A stretch of DNA of 35,527 nt, from NCBI GenBank assembly GCA_020854755.1, contig JAHKLN010000083.1, positions 1 to 35,527 on the forward strand. The letters are read 5' to 3'. Source of the DNA: Methanomicrobiaceae archaeon. Lineage in GTDB: Archaea; Halobacteriota; Methanomicrobia; Methanomicrobiales; Methanoculleaceae. Under the pieces are notes generated by a model. The model was not told where the DNA came from, did no database searches, and saw only the letters and a program-made list of their open reading frames with translations. Shown in pieces: positions 1 to 7,384 of the stretch. A program made the translations under genes and the position numbers. Within the stretch, counting starts at the first letter, position 1, and each line of letters starts with the position of its first letter.

Positions 1-605
1 GTGCCCATGAAGGTGCCGACCTCGGTTGCCGCCCGCGCCATGCTGATATGGGCATTCAGGCTGATCGCCCCGTAGCTCATATGCCCGAGCAGGATCGGGG
101 TCTCGGTCTGGAGGTTCGGGGCGAGTTCGGTGACGAGTTCGACGTCGCCGTTCTCTCTCATCTTCACTTCAAGGCGCGACGGTTTCTTCCCGAGATGGGT
201 GCGCAGCTCCATCGGCTCCCTGAGCGGATCGATGGCCGGATATGTCACCTGGCTGGCATCCAGCATCAGGCGGTCGAAGATGATGGGATAGTCCTGGGCG
301 GTGCCCATGCCCGAGAGGATGATCTTGCCGGTCCTTGCCTGGTTGTAGATCGCCTCCCGGGCTTCGCGCGTCCAGACCGGATGGGTGCGGTAATCGCACG
401 GCTTCTCCTCCAGCGAGATCGCGTCCCGGGGGCACATGGTGAGACACCGGTGGCAGGCCGTGCACTTCCGGGAATCGATCAGGATGGCGTCTCTTTCCCG
501 ACGGAAGACGCCGTAAGAGCAGTTCTCGATGCAGCGTTCGCATTCCATGCAGCGCTCGCGATCGATGCTGATCTTATACCGGAGCGGGGTGCTGCCGAGG
601 GTCAT
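1..605 (-). CDS. archaeal glutamate synthase, ferredoxin/FMN-binding subunit (partial, 5' end)
   Basis: This is the N-terminal 201 residues of a protein that runs off the left edge. It opens with two ferredoxin-like [4Fe-4S] motifs (C19/C22/C25/C29 and C48/C51/C54/C58). After about residue 75 comes the start of the FMN-binding glutamate synthase domain, ending in the recognisable stretch LGHMSYGAISLNAH. In archaea glutamate synthase is often split into separate amidotransferase, ferredoxin-FMN and GXGXG polypeptides; this is the central one, which makes glutamate from 2-oxoglutarate and ammonia delivered by a partner. The ATG overlaps the stop codon of the upstream amidotransferase-like gene (ATGA), so the two are translationally coupled. 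The GXGXG subunit would be expected beyond the edge and cannot be seen. Confidence 0.9.
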   Translation of the reverse strand, partial: MTLGSTPLRYKISIDRERCMECERCIENCSYGVFRRERDAILIDSRKCTACHRCLTMCPRDAISLEEKPCDYRTHPVWTREAREAIYNQARTGKIILSGMGTAQDYPIIFDRLMLDASQVTYPAIDPLREPMELRTHLGKKPSRLEVKMRENGDVELVTELAPNLQTETPILLGHMSYGAISLNAHISMARAATEVGTFMG

Positions 606-1651
606 GCGAAGAACCTCCCGATGACGGGCGCATCCGTACCGGCCATGTAGGTGCGGTCGATGTCGGGATCCATCGCGCGGATGGCCGCCTCTTCGCTCGA
701 GATGCAGAGGCGGTCGCCGTGCTCGCCGACAACCAGCGGGCGGAGTTTGATCCGGTCGCAACATCCGATCATGCCGTCGTGGTTCGCTGCCACGATGGCG
801 ATCGGGCCGTTCATCATGGCGGATCCGTAGGTCAGCCGGATGGCACGGTTCAGTTCCCGCTCCTTTTGCGGCATCCGGTCGATATCGTCCCAGAAGGGTG
901 GTGCAAGGGCACGAATGGCGAGGTCTTCGGTGAGCCCGTGTTTCCGCACCAGGAGATCGATGAGATAGGCGATCACTTCCGTATCGTTATCCATGGTGCA
1001 GCGATAGCCGAAACTCTCGACATACCTCCGGTTTGTGCCGCCCGATGTGATCCCTCCGTTCAGTACGATGCTCCGGTCCAGCAGGTTGAAGGGGTGCGCT
1101 CCGCCCCACCATCCGGGGTTGTTCGTGGTGTAGAGGTTGTGTCCGAGCCAGGTATAGGCCTCGTACTCCTCGATGCCGTAGAAGTCGGCCACCTCTCTGG
1201 CCCGTCCCGCTGCCTTGAAGACGCCCATGTTCTTGCCCGACGAGACGATCAGGCTGCCGTTTCGTGCCGCGTTGACCTCCATCACGATGGAGGCGACGAC
1301 GTCGTCCTCCGACGAATCGCCGGATGTCATCCCGGCATCCGGCTTGAAGAAATACCGCCAGGGGGTGTGGATCTTCTTCAGGTTCGGCTGCTCCCGGGTC
1401 GGGATCTCCTCCTCGTGCAGGATGGATCCCCGTTTTTCAAGCATTTTGTCGAGAATGCCTTTCTTCTCCTCGATGTCATCAAAAAAGACGTGCAATGCAT
1501 AGCAGTCCCTGTACTCCGGGTAAATGCCGTAGCCGGCATATCCCGCTCCCTCGCCGCTGCCGCGCTCATCCATCATGGATAGGCCGGATGTAATGCCTGA
1601 ACCATCCATGCGCCGGCGCCGCCGATCGATCACTCCGATTATCCCGCTCAT
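602..1651 (-). CDS. glutamate synthase amidotransferase-type subunit (class II GATase fold) with Ser in place of the catalytic Cys
   Basis: A 349-residue protein of the class II (Ntn-type) glutamine amidotransferase family, at the position of the glutamine-hydrolysing subunit of split archaeal glutamate synthase. The N-terminus reads MSGIIGVIDR, where the family normally starts MCGIxG with Cys2 as nucleophile after Met removal. Here codon 2 is AGC (Ser). Later family-like stretches are visible, such as GHNLYTTNNPGWWGGAHPFN and LNGGITSGGTNRRY. It overlaps the ferredoxin/FMN subunit by 4 bases. A TATA-like AT-rich stretch lies 25-35 bases upstream. The Ser could mean a weak or non-glutaminase, scaffold or regulatory role; a Ser nucleophile is possible but unproven. 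Confidence 0.85.
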   Translation of the reverse strand: MSGIIGVIDRRRRRMDGSGITSGLSMMDERGSGEGAGYAGYGIYPEYRDCYALHVFFDDIEEKKGILDKMLEKRGSILHEEEIPTREQPNLKKIHTPWRYFFKPDAGMTSGDSSEDDVVASIVMEVNAARNGSLIVSSGKNMGVFKAAGRAREVADFYGIEEYEAYTWLGHNLYTTNNPGWWGGAHPFNLLDRSIVLNGGITSGGTNRRYVESFGYRCTMDNDTEVIAYLIDLLVRKHGLTEDLAIRALAPPFWDDIDRMPQKERELNRAIRLTYGSAMMNGPIAIVAANHDGMIGCCDRIKLRPLVVGEHGDRLCISSEEAAIRAMDPDIDRTYMAGTDAPVIGRFFA

Positions 1652-1674
1652 ATATAATCACAGTTGGTTGGCTG

Positions 1675-1687
1675 GTTATTTGATAAC
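1675..1687 (-). promoter_or_regulatory. promoter region of the glutamate synthase operon with inverted repeat
   Basis: Arms GTTAT and ATAAC flank TTG. On the minus strand the same bases give a TATA-like TTATCAAATA about 25-30 bases before the ATG at 1651, so the transcript would be nearly leaderless and a factor binding the repeat would cover the promoter. The role is inferred from position only. Confidence 0.4.
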
Positions 1688-1861
1688 GTTTGCAAGTCAT
1701 TACATTTAGGTTTGTCAGTTCTTTCAGTATATCGGATGGATTTAACCTGATGAATATCCTCAAATTCTCGAGATTTCGATGGTGAAGGAGGTCGCAGAAC
1801 CATAATGTTTATCGGAACCTGTCGGAAGCGCGCATCCTTCCATGGCGGGCAAATGTAAAAA

Positions 1862-1892
1862 TTTTTATATCATTGGAAAGAAGTTGTTTTCC
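1862..1892 (+). promoter_or_regulatory. glnA promoter: TATA box and GGAAA-N8-TTTCC inverted repeat
   Basis: A TATA-like TTTTTATAT (1862-1870) lies about 27 bases before the glnA ATG at 1895. Between them, 1875-1892 is an inverted repeat with arms GGAAA and TTTCC and an 8-base spacer. NrpR, the nitrogen repressor of methanogens, is known from Methanococcus to bind GGAA-N6-TTCC. The half-sites match but the spacing here is longer (GGAA-N10-TTCC), so this is a candidate nitrogen operator, not a confirmed one. Confidence 0.5.
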
Positions 1893-1894
1893 AT

Positions 1895-3223
1895 ATGCCC
1901 CGAGACCCTGCGACAGAGATACTCGAACGGATCGAGCATGACAGAGTGAAATTCCTGCGGCTGCAGTTCTCTGATGTCCTTGGCCTGCCCAAGAACGTAG
2001 CCATTCCTGCAGAACAGGCGGAGAAGGCCCTGACCGACGGCATAGGATTCGACGGTTCATCCATCCAGGGGTTTGCCCGGATAGAAGAGTCGGATATGGT
2101 CTTAAAGCCGGATCCCGACTCCTATACGATCCTCCCGTGGAGATCGCAGGAGAATCCTGTTGCCCGGTTTATCTGCGATGTATACAGGCCGCACGGCAAA
2201 CCCTTCGAGGGCGATCCGCGGCACGTACTGCGGAGAGCACTGGACGATGCGGCAAAAGACGGCTATACCTTCAATACCGGCCCGGAACTTGAGTTCTTTC
2301 TCTTCAGGATGCGGGACGGAAAGCCGACCACTGCGTTTCAGGATGTCGGAGGCTACTTTGACCTTGCCCCGACCGATCTTGCAGAGGATGTCCGCCGGGA
2401 CATCACCCTTGCGCTCACGCGGATGGGATTTGAGATCGAGGCCTCTCACCACGAGGTGGCGGAGAGCCAGCATGAGATCGACTTCAAATACAGCGACGCC
2501 CTTCGAACCGCAGATAATGTCGTCACCTTCAAGTTCGCCGTAAAATCGCTGGCGCTGATGAAAGGGCTTCACGCGAGCTTCATGGCCAAGCCCATCTTCG
2601 GGATCAATGGAAGCGGCATGCATACAAACGCCTCATTAAGCAGGGACGGCAGGAACGCATTTTATGATCCGGACGCACCCATGCAGCTGTCAGAGACCTG
2701 CCTGCACTTTATTGCCGGCCTGCTCAAACACGCGAGCGCGATTACCCGTGTGGCAAATCCCACCGTCAACTCGTACAAACGACTGGTGCCCGGATATGAA
2801 GCTCCCTGCTACATCAGCTGGAGCACTTCCAACCGATCGGCGCTGATCCGTGTCCCGGCTCCCCGCGGCAACAGCACCCGGATAGAGTTCAGAAGCCCGG
2901 ATCCGACCTGCAATCCGTACCTCGCCTTCGCCGTAATGCTTGCTGCAGGGATGGACGGTGTCAGGAACAGGCTCGAACCTCCGGTGGGCACAACGAAAAA
3001 CGTCTTCCACATGACCGAGGAGGACCGGAAGGAGGATGGGATCGAGTGCCTGCCTGAAAACCTCTTTGAGGCCCACCAGCGCCTCCTTGAAGACGAACTG
3101 ATCTGCACGGCGCTCGGCAGCCACGTGGTCGATGCACTCTCGAACGTCGCCCGGATCGAATGGGATGCGTTCCGCACTGCCGTTCACCCGTGGGAGCTGG
3201 AGCGGTACCTCCCGACATACTGA
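1895..3223 (+). CDS. glnA: glutamine synthetase, type I
   Basis: A 442-residue type I glutamine synthetase that makes glutamine from glutamate, ammonia and ATP. Visible signatures are GFDGSSIQGF near residues 50-60 (beta-grasp domain), the glutamate/metal-binding GPELEFF region, the ATP-binding KPIFGINGSGMHTN stretch, NPTVNSYKRLVPG, and RNSTRIEFRSPDPTCNPY. The length fits the GSI-alpha group found in archaea and Gram-positive bacteria, which lacks adenylylation control. The ATG lies just after a TATA box and candidate operator, so the leader is very short. It diverges from the glutamate synthase genes, completing a GS/GOGAT pair. Regulation by nitrogen status is inferred from that repeat. Confidence 0.97.
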   Translation: MPRDPATEILERIEHDRVKFLRLQFSDVLGLPKNVAIPAEQAEKALTDGIGFDGSSIQGFARIEESDMVLKPDPDSYTILPWRSQENPVARFICDVYRPHGKPFEGDPRHVLRRALDDAAKDGYTFNTGPELEFFLFRMRDGKPTTAFQDVGGYFDLAPTDLAEDVRRDITLALTRMGFEIEASHHEVAESQHEIDFKYSDALRTADNVVTFKFAVKSLALMKGLHASFMAKPIFGINGSGMHTNASLSRDGRNAFYDPDAPMQLSETCLHFIAGLLKHASAITRVANPTVNSYKRLVPGYEAPCYISWSTSNRSALIRVPAPRGNSTRIEFRSPDPTCNPYLAFAVMLAAGMDGVRNRLEPPVGTTKNVFHMTEEDRKEDGIECLPENLFEAHQRLLEDELICTALGSHVVDALSNVARIEWDAFRTAVHPWELERYLPTY

Positions 3224-3449
3224 CCGGGGTCATCGGGATGCGGGGAAGAGACGATAGCGGCCCGCGGGCACAACAGAGGAATATTGATGCACCGGGCATG
3301 GAAGGGGATGCAGGTACCCCGGCCCGGTCTTTCCCGCCTGTCCCGGTGCAGCGGTTCGGGGCGAACATTCCAGCGGGGGTGAGGTAGCCGTGTACGGGAG
3401 CAGATCGAGTCGATCAGCGAAAGCCCCCCATATCAAAAACCGGATCAAT

Positions 3450-3718
3450 TTTCCCATGAAATACAAGTCAGTTTCAGAAATGGGAGACTCTCGACACTTG
3501 ATTCAACTCATTCCCGTACACGGCTTTCCACCGGCTATCCTCACGGGGGGAGGGGGAAACCCCTCCCCGGTCCCCACCCCTGTTGGGATGTCCCCCTCGG
3601 TCCACTATACCGGGTCAGTCTGCAAAAACAGTGCCCGGGATATCGATATCCGCTCATGGATGTTCATCAGTTGCGCCTGCAGCCCCCATCGGGGGCTTCA
3701 TCGACGTTTTATATGATC
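3450..3718 (+). repeat. dispersed intergenic repeat, copy A (near complete)
   Basis: About 270 bases in three blocks. Block 1 (3450-3540) runs from TTCCCATGAAAT through CACGGCTTTCC to CCGGCTATCCTC. Block 2 (3547-3568) is a GC-rich hairpin with arms GGGGAGGGG and CCCCTCCCC around a GAAA loop. Block 3 (3569-3718) contains GTCCCCACCCC, GTTGGGATGTCCC, CGGTCCACTATACCGGG, the 14-base palindrome GGATATCGATATCC (3638-3651), GTTGCGCCTG and a 7-bp hairpin AGCCCCC-ATC-GGGGGCT. The same blocks recur near 10.7 kb and 21.1 kb. It codes for nothing recognisable. Confidence 0.7.
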
Positions 3719-3737
3719 ATGGATGGTGAACAGCATC

Positions 3738-3793
3738 ACCCGCCTTCGTTCTGTATGCCTGCGCCCCTCGGGGATTCATGTCGTTTCATTGGA
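3738..3793 (+). repeat. dispersed repeat, partial copy (3' hairpin and tail)
   Basis: Carries a short CCCC-TC-GGGG hairpin followed by ATTCATGTCGTTTCATTGG. The tail matches TTCATATCGTTTCATTGG of the copy at 21.3 kb at almost every base. The preceding TTCTGTATGCCTGCG resembles a weakly related stretch near 10.9 kb. Confidence 0.45.
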
Positions 3794-3967
3794 GATCGGG
3801 TATGGCGAATCGGATGGTTCGATCAAAGTCCTCCCGCTCGGGGTGCCTGTGGAGCGAGGCAGAGCAGAGGCCGGATCGCAGGGGTGGCCCATATCATGGG
3901 GGAAATACCCTGCCGGCAGGGGCGTTCCGGTGCGATCACTCTTCTCCCGCACATGCAATCCGCAGAG

Positions 3968-3995
3968 TTTAATTATTCTCCGGTGATAAATCACC
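3968..3995 (+). promoter_or_regulatory. carbonic anhydrase promoter with GGTGAT-AA-ATCACC palindrome
   Basis: A TATA-like TTTAATTAT (3968-3976) is followed at 3982-3995 by a perfect inverted repeat, arms GGTGAT and ATCACC with a 2-base spacer. Transcription would start near 4000, so a bound regulator would sit between the TATA box and the start site and probably repress. The regulator is unknown. Confidence 0.5.
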
Positions 3996-4049
3996 TGAAA
4001 GGCGGCACATTGGTGGCAGCCTTCAACCATTATGCTGTGGAGAGAAACC

Positions 4050-4631
4050 ATGATCGACAAGTTCATTGAGGGGAATAAAGCGTTCCGGCAGAACGATTTC
4101 CAGAAAGATCCTGACCACTACGCAAGGCTTGCATCCTCCCAGAGCCCGACGGTCCTCTGGATCGGGTGTTCCGATTCACGGGTAAACCCGGAGCGGATCA
4201 CCGGCGCGAAGGCCGGAGAGCTCTTCGTACAGCGAAACATCGGGAATATCGTGCCCATCCACGACTGGAATTTCGCCACCGTCCTTGAGTACGCCGTCAG
4301 GCACCTGAAGGTCGACGATATCGTCATCTGCGGGCATTCCGACTGCGGCGCTATAAAGGCGCTCGATAAGGAGAGCGACGATGTGTATATCCCTCTCTGG
4401 CTCAATAATGCGATGGAGGCGAAGAACCGGGTCGATACGCGGATCAAAAAGGCAGAAACGCCTGAAGAGAAGAAGGAGCGCCTGAGGCAGATTGAGCTCG
4501 AGAATATCAAGCTGCAGCTCGAGCATCTCCGCACCTATCCAATTGTCAGGCTCGCAGAGAAAGAAGGGAGCGTTGCGCTCCACGGGCTATACTTCAGCCT
4601 TGATACCGGGGAGCTGTCAAAAGTCTTCTAG
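4050..4631 (+). CDS. beta-class carbonic anhydrase
   Basis: A 193-residue beta-carbonic anhydrase interconverting CO2 and bicarbonate. Zinc ligands and the catalytic pair are present: C40 with D42 and R44 in CSDSR, and H96 and C99 in GHSDCGA. I chose the ATG at 4050 because GGAG lies 7 bases upstream; an in-frame ATG at 4032 would add six residues and has no such site. In a CO2-reducing methanogen it could supply CO2/HCO3- to methanogenesis, carboxylases or the neighbouring carbamoyl-phosphate synthase (inference). The stop codon overlaps that of the convergent downstream gene within CTAG. Confidence 0.95.
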   Translation: MIDKFIEGNKAFRQNDFQKDPDHYARLASSQSPTVLWIGCSDSRVNPERITGAKAGELFVQRNIGNIVPIHDWNFATVLEYAVRHLKVDDIVICGHSDCGAIKALDKESDDVYIPLWLNNAMEAKNRVDTRIKKAETPEEKKERLRQIELENIKLQLEHLRTYPIVRLAEKEGSVALHGLYFSLDTGELSKVF

Positions 4632-4972
4632 GACTCCAGCTCCTCTTCAATTTCTTCGCTGATCAGGCGGAGTGAGATTCTTCCTATCGCCGTCAGGCGC
4701 CCGTTCACCAGTATAATGGGCAGGGGCGGATGCCTTTTCTCAATGATCTCTCGTATGTGCTCGGGCATCTCCTCGTCAAGGAGCGTCAGCTGCACCTCGA
4801 CCCGATCTCCGTACTCTTCCAGTATGGCCTGTCTCAGGGCATCGACCGCATCCATGAGGCTGTTTGACGGATAGCAGACCTCAAGGCCGCAGGTCCGGGT
4901 CTCATCACAGGGAAACGGGCCGCACTCAGAGGTGCTGAGCCCGACAATCTCGACCACGACGGTATCTACCAT
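4628..4972 (-). CDS. small cysteine-rich protein, possible thioredoxin-like fold
   Basis: A 114-residue protein of unknown function. It begins with a hydrophobic strand (VDTVVVEIVG), then has four cysteines, C17, C22, C28 and C33 (C-x4-C-x5-C-x4-C), a helix, a strand near VEVQLTLLDEEMP, and PPLPIILVNGRLTAIG, whose strand-cis-Pro-strand look suggests a thioredoxin-like fold. The cysteines could form disulfides or bind metal. I prefer the ATG at 4972 because a TATA-like CATATATC lies about 25 bases upstream, implying a leaderless transcript; a GTG seven codons earlier (4993) is the alternative. Its 3' end overlaps the carbonic anhydrase stop codon. Confidence 0.7.
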   Translation of the reverse strand: MVDTVVVEIVGLSTSECGPFPCDETRTCGLEVCYPSNSLMDAVDALRQAILEEYGDRVEVQLTLLDEEMPEHIREIIEKRHPPLPIILVNGRLTAIGRISLRLISEEIEEELES

Positions 4973-5100
4973 GTATACCCTAGTCGGCGTCACGATATAT
5001 GAGCCTTCGTCTGTTGCAGCGTTCTGTCCGCCTGCATGCGTCGAATGCCGGAAGGAGAGCGCGGAAGCACATCAGGCAGCGCGCTGCCGCCATCGTGGTT

Positions 5101-5976
5101 TCAGGCCGGTTTGAGGAGAGACCGGACTGCAGACTTCACCCCCGCTTCGAGATCAGGAATCAGCCTGACGTCCCTGATCTCATCGATGCCATCGATGAGT
5201 ATCTCTTCAGCAGGTGCAATGCCGATATTTTGCATGCATGCACGGGTTACTTTCCCGACGCAATCGAAGTGCTCCCGCCCCCTCCTCCCGGCAACCGCGA
5301 TGAGAAGGCCGGTGCCCGCTGCAGGCGCGCCGGTCATGCTCCGCCTGGCATGCAGGGCCTGAAAACGGTCGATAACACATTTCAGGCCTGCAGGAACGGT
5401 ATTGGTGTACACCGGGGAACAGATCACAAGGAGCGATGCGTGCTCGACGGCATTGAGGATGGCGGGCATATCATCGTCTGTCGGGCAGTACCCCTCATTG
5501 TAGCAGGCATAACATCCGGTGCATGCCGCAATCCGCATCTCCTGCAGGTAGAAGATATGTGATGTCCTGTTGATCGCGGTGCAGGCGTCAGCACACCATG
5601 CGGCAAGTATCGCAGAGTTGCCGTGCCGCCGGGGGCTCCCCTGCAGGATGACCGCATCTGCGGTGATCTTCGTCCCACGCATCGCCGCGGAGGGGCGGCG
5701 TGTCAGGTAGCGTTCGGGGTGCCGGGCCACGTCTCCGGCAAGCCGGTGAAACATCGCCTTTGCAGTCTCTTCGGCGTGCAGGAGGGCATCCGGCGGAAAC
5801 TCGTAGGAGTTGCTCGTATAGACATACATCACCTCTTCATTGCGGGTAATCAGGATGCGGTATCGTTTCATTCCGGGATAGATGTCACCGCAATCCTCAC
5901 CGAAAAGTTCGATGCGAAAAGCATCAGGCGCAGTCCCGACGACGGTGCTCAGGAGTCGTACCGCGCCTTCCTGCAT
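5101..5976 (-). CDS. iron-sulfur flavoprotein (Isf-like, NADPH-dependent FMN reductase fold) with N-terminal extension
   Basis: A 291-residue protein. The C-terminal two thirds is a flavodoxin-like domain beginning VILQGSPRRHGNSA (FMN phosphate loop). It contains a compact cluster motif CTGCYACYNEGYC (C-x2-C-x2-C-x5-C), the hallmark of methanogen iron-sulfur flavoproteins, then VICSPVYTNTVPAGLK. Isf proteins pass electrons between ferredoxin and acceptors such as O2 or H2O2. About 100 residues precede the flavodoxin domain, more than in ordinary Isf, and I do not recognise them. The ATG at 5976 has GGGGAG five bases upstream; an upstream in-frame start (6099) would add 41 arginine-rich residues that look non-coding. 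Confidence 0.85.
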   Translation of the reverse strand: MQEGAVRLLSTVVGTAPDAFRIELFGEDCGDIYPGMKRYRILITRNEEVMYVYTSNSYEFPPDALLHAEETAKAMFHRLAGDVARHPERYLTRRPSAAMRGTKITADAVILQGSPRRHGNSAILAAWCADACTAINRTSHIFYLQEMRIAACTGCYACYNEGYCPTDDDMPAILNAVEHASLLVICSPVYTNTVPAGLKCVIDRFQALHARRSMTGAPAAGTGLLIAVAGRRGREHFDCVGKVTRACMQNIGIAPAEEILIDGIDEIRDVRLIPDLEAGVKSAVRSLLKPA

Positions 5977-6328
5977 GATCGCTCCCCTGCCGCGACGCCT
6001 CCTGATCCTCGCGCCGGAGGCATATATGAGCGGGTAACACCGCATTCCCGCCGCAATGTGGGCATTTGAATCAAAAACGCCAGGTTCTATCCCCGCCACA
6101 GCAATTGTTCGAGAAGCTGTGTACCAGCAGCCTCGATAATAGTTGCGATGGACGGCCGTCTCCCGGTACTGAGATAGCGGGGATCAGCCCTGCCCACATC
6201 CGGAAGGCAGCCGGCTGCAGGGCCGGTCTCTCTTCAATTGCCGGGGCATTTTTGGTACCGGCAGATGCCGGCGCGTTGATCCGTCACTATCGTTAATAAG
6301 GTCTGTATCCCATCTAATATGGTAATTC
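5977..6328. other. 352-base spacer between divergent isf-like gene and carA
   Basis: No gene seen. It contains a likely carA TATA box (6293-6299) and a small hairpin CCGGCAGATGCCGG (6258-6271). I see no riboswitch or repeat copy. Confidence 0.6.
6293..6299 (+). promoter_or_regulatory. probable carA TATA box
   Basis: TTAATAA lies 30-36 bases before the carA ATG, leaving a leader of roughly 10 bases. Confidence 0.4.
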
Positions 6329-7384
6329 ATGAAGGCGGTTCTGGGTCTTGAAGACGGTACTTTTGTAGTTGGAGAGGGTTTTGGGGTTGAAGGACGCACT
6401 GCTGGTGAGCTCGTTTTCGCCACGCAGATGACCGGCTACATGGAGTCCCTGACGGATCCGAGCTATGCCGGTCAGATCCTGATGTTCACCTATCCGCTCA
6501 TCGGGAACTACGGGGTTGATTCAGAGAACTTTCAGAGCGCGAAGGTCCATGCCTGTGCCTGCGTTGCGCGTGAAATTGCTGCCGTTCCCGCACGGGAACC
6601 TTCAATTGCCCGATATTTTGAGGGCCGGGGGCTGCTCGGCATCTGCAACGTCGATACCCGCAGTCTGACGATAAAGACCCGAATCAAGGGGAGCATGCGG
6701 GCTGCCCTGCTCGTCGGCGAGGACGACGGGGAGTATGCCGTAGAGTGTGCACGAACTGCCCCCCGGTTATCGGAGCAGGATCTGATCGCCGGCGTCTCCT
6801 GCCGCGCGCCCTATCGTATCGAAGGAAGCGGCAGGAGGATTGCCGTCGTCGATCTCGGCATAAAGAAGCATATTCTGGTAAGTCTCCGGAATAGGGGTGC
6901 CGATCTCTGGATCTTCCCCCATGATGCCACGCCAGACCAGATCGCTGCCTGCGAGCCCGAGACGCTCTTCATCAGCAACGGACCGGGAGATCCGAGAAGG
7001 GCGACGCACGTGATCCGATGCGTCAGGGAGCTCCTCGGCGAACTGCAGATCGCCGGCATCTGCATGGGGATCCAGGTAACCGCCCTCGCCCTCGGAGCGG
7101 AGACCTACAAGATGAAGTTCGGGCACCGCGGGGCGAACCAGCCGGTCCGCGATCGGGACGGCAGGATATTCATCACCACGCAGAACCACGGGTTCGCCGT
7201 AGACAGTGAGACGCTGCCTGAAGGCTGCTCGATCTCCTATGCCAACCTCAACGACGGCACACTGGAGGGGTTTGAAGACAGGGATCTCGGGATCAGGTGC
7301 GTGCAGTTCCACCCCGAGGCGCACGGCGGCCCGCGCGACACGGAGACCCGGTTCTTCGATGCAATCTTCCGGGGGGTTCAGTAA
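6329..7384 (+). CDS. carA: carbamoyl-phosphate synthase small subunit
   Basis: A 351-residue glutaminase subunit that releases ammonia from glutamine for carbamoyl phosphate, the precursor of arginine and pyrimidines. The N-terminal CPSase domain is recognisable from LEDGTFVVGEGFG and TGYMESLTDPSYAGQ. The C-terminal class I amidotransferase carries the triad C245 (GICMGIQ), H328 and E330 (VQFHPE), all intact. It has the normal length. The stop codon TAA shares its last A with the carB ATG, so translation is coupled. Confidence 0.97.
   Translation: MKAVLGLEDGTFVVGEGFGVEGRTAGELVFATQMTGYMESLTDPSYAGQILMFTYPLIGNYGVDSENFQSAKVHACACVAREIAAVPAREPSIARYFEGRGLLGICNVDTRSLTIKTRIKGSMRAALLVGEDDGEYAVECARTAPRLSEQDLIAGVSCRAPYRIEGSGRRIAVVDLGIKKHILVSLRNRGADLWIFPHDATPDQIAACEPETLFISNGPGDPRRATHVIRCVRELLGELQIAGICMGIQVTALALGAETYKMKFGHRGANQPVRDRDGRIFITTQNHGFAVDSETLPEGCSISYANLNDGTLEGFEDRDLGIRCVQFHPEAHGGPRDTETRFFDAIFRGVQ

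Larger units (their letters stand above)
3224..4049. other. 826-base spacer with repeat copies and the carbonic anhydrase promoter
   Basis: No convincing gene is present: the open frames here are short, overlap one another and resemble nothing known. The spacer holds one full and one partial copy of the dispersed repeat (3450-3718 and 3738-3793), and near its end a TATA-like box and palindrome serving the carbonic anhydrase gene. I recognise nothing in 3224-3449 or 3800-3960. Confidence 0.7.

Noticed and set aside
3160-4069. Short frames in the spacer before carbonic anhydrase
   Set aside because: They cross repeat copies and the carbonic anhydrase promoter and resemble no family.
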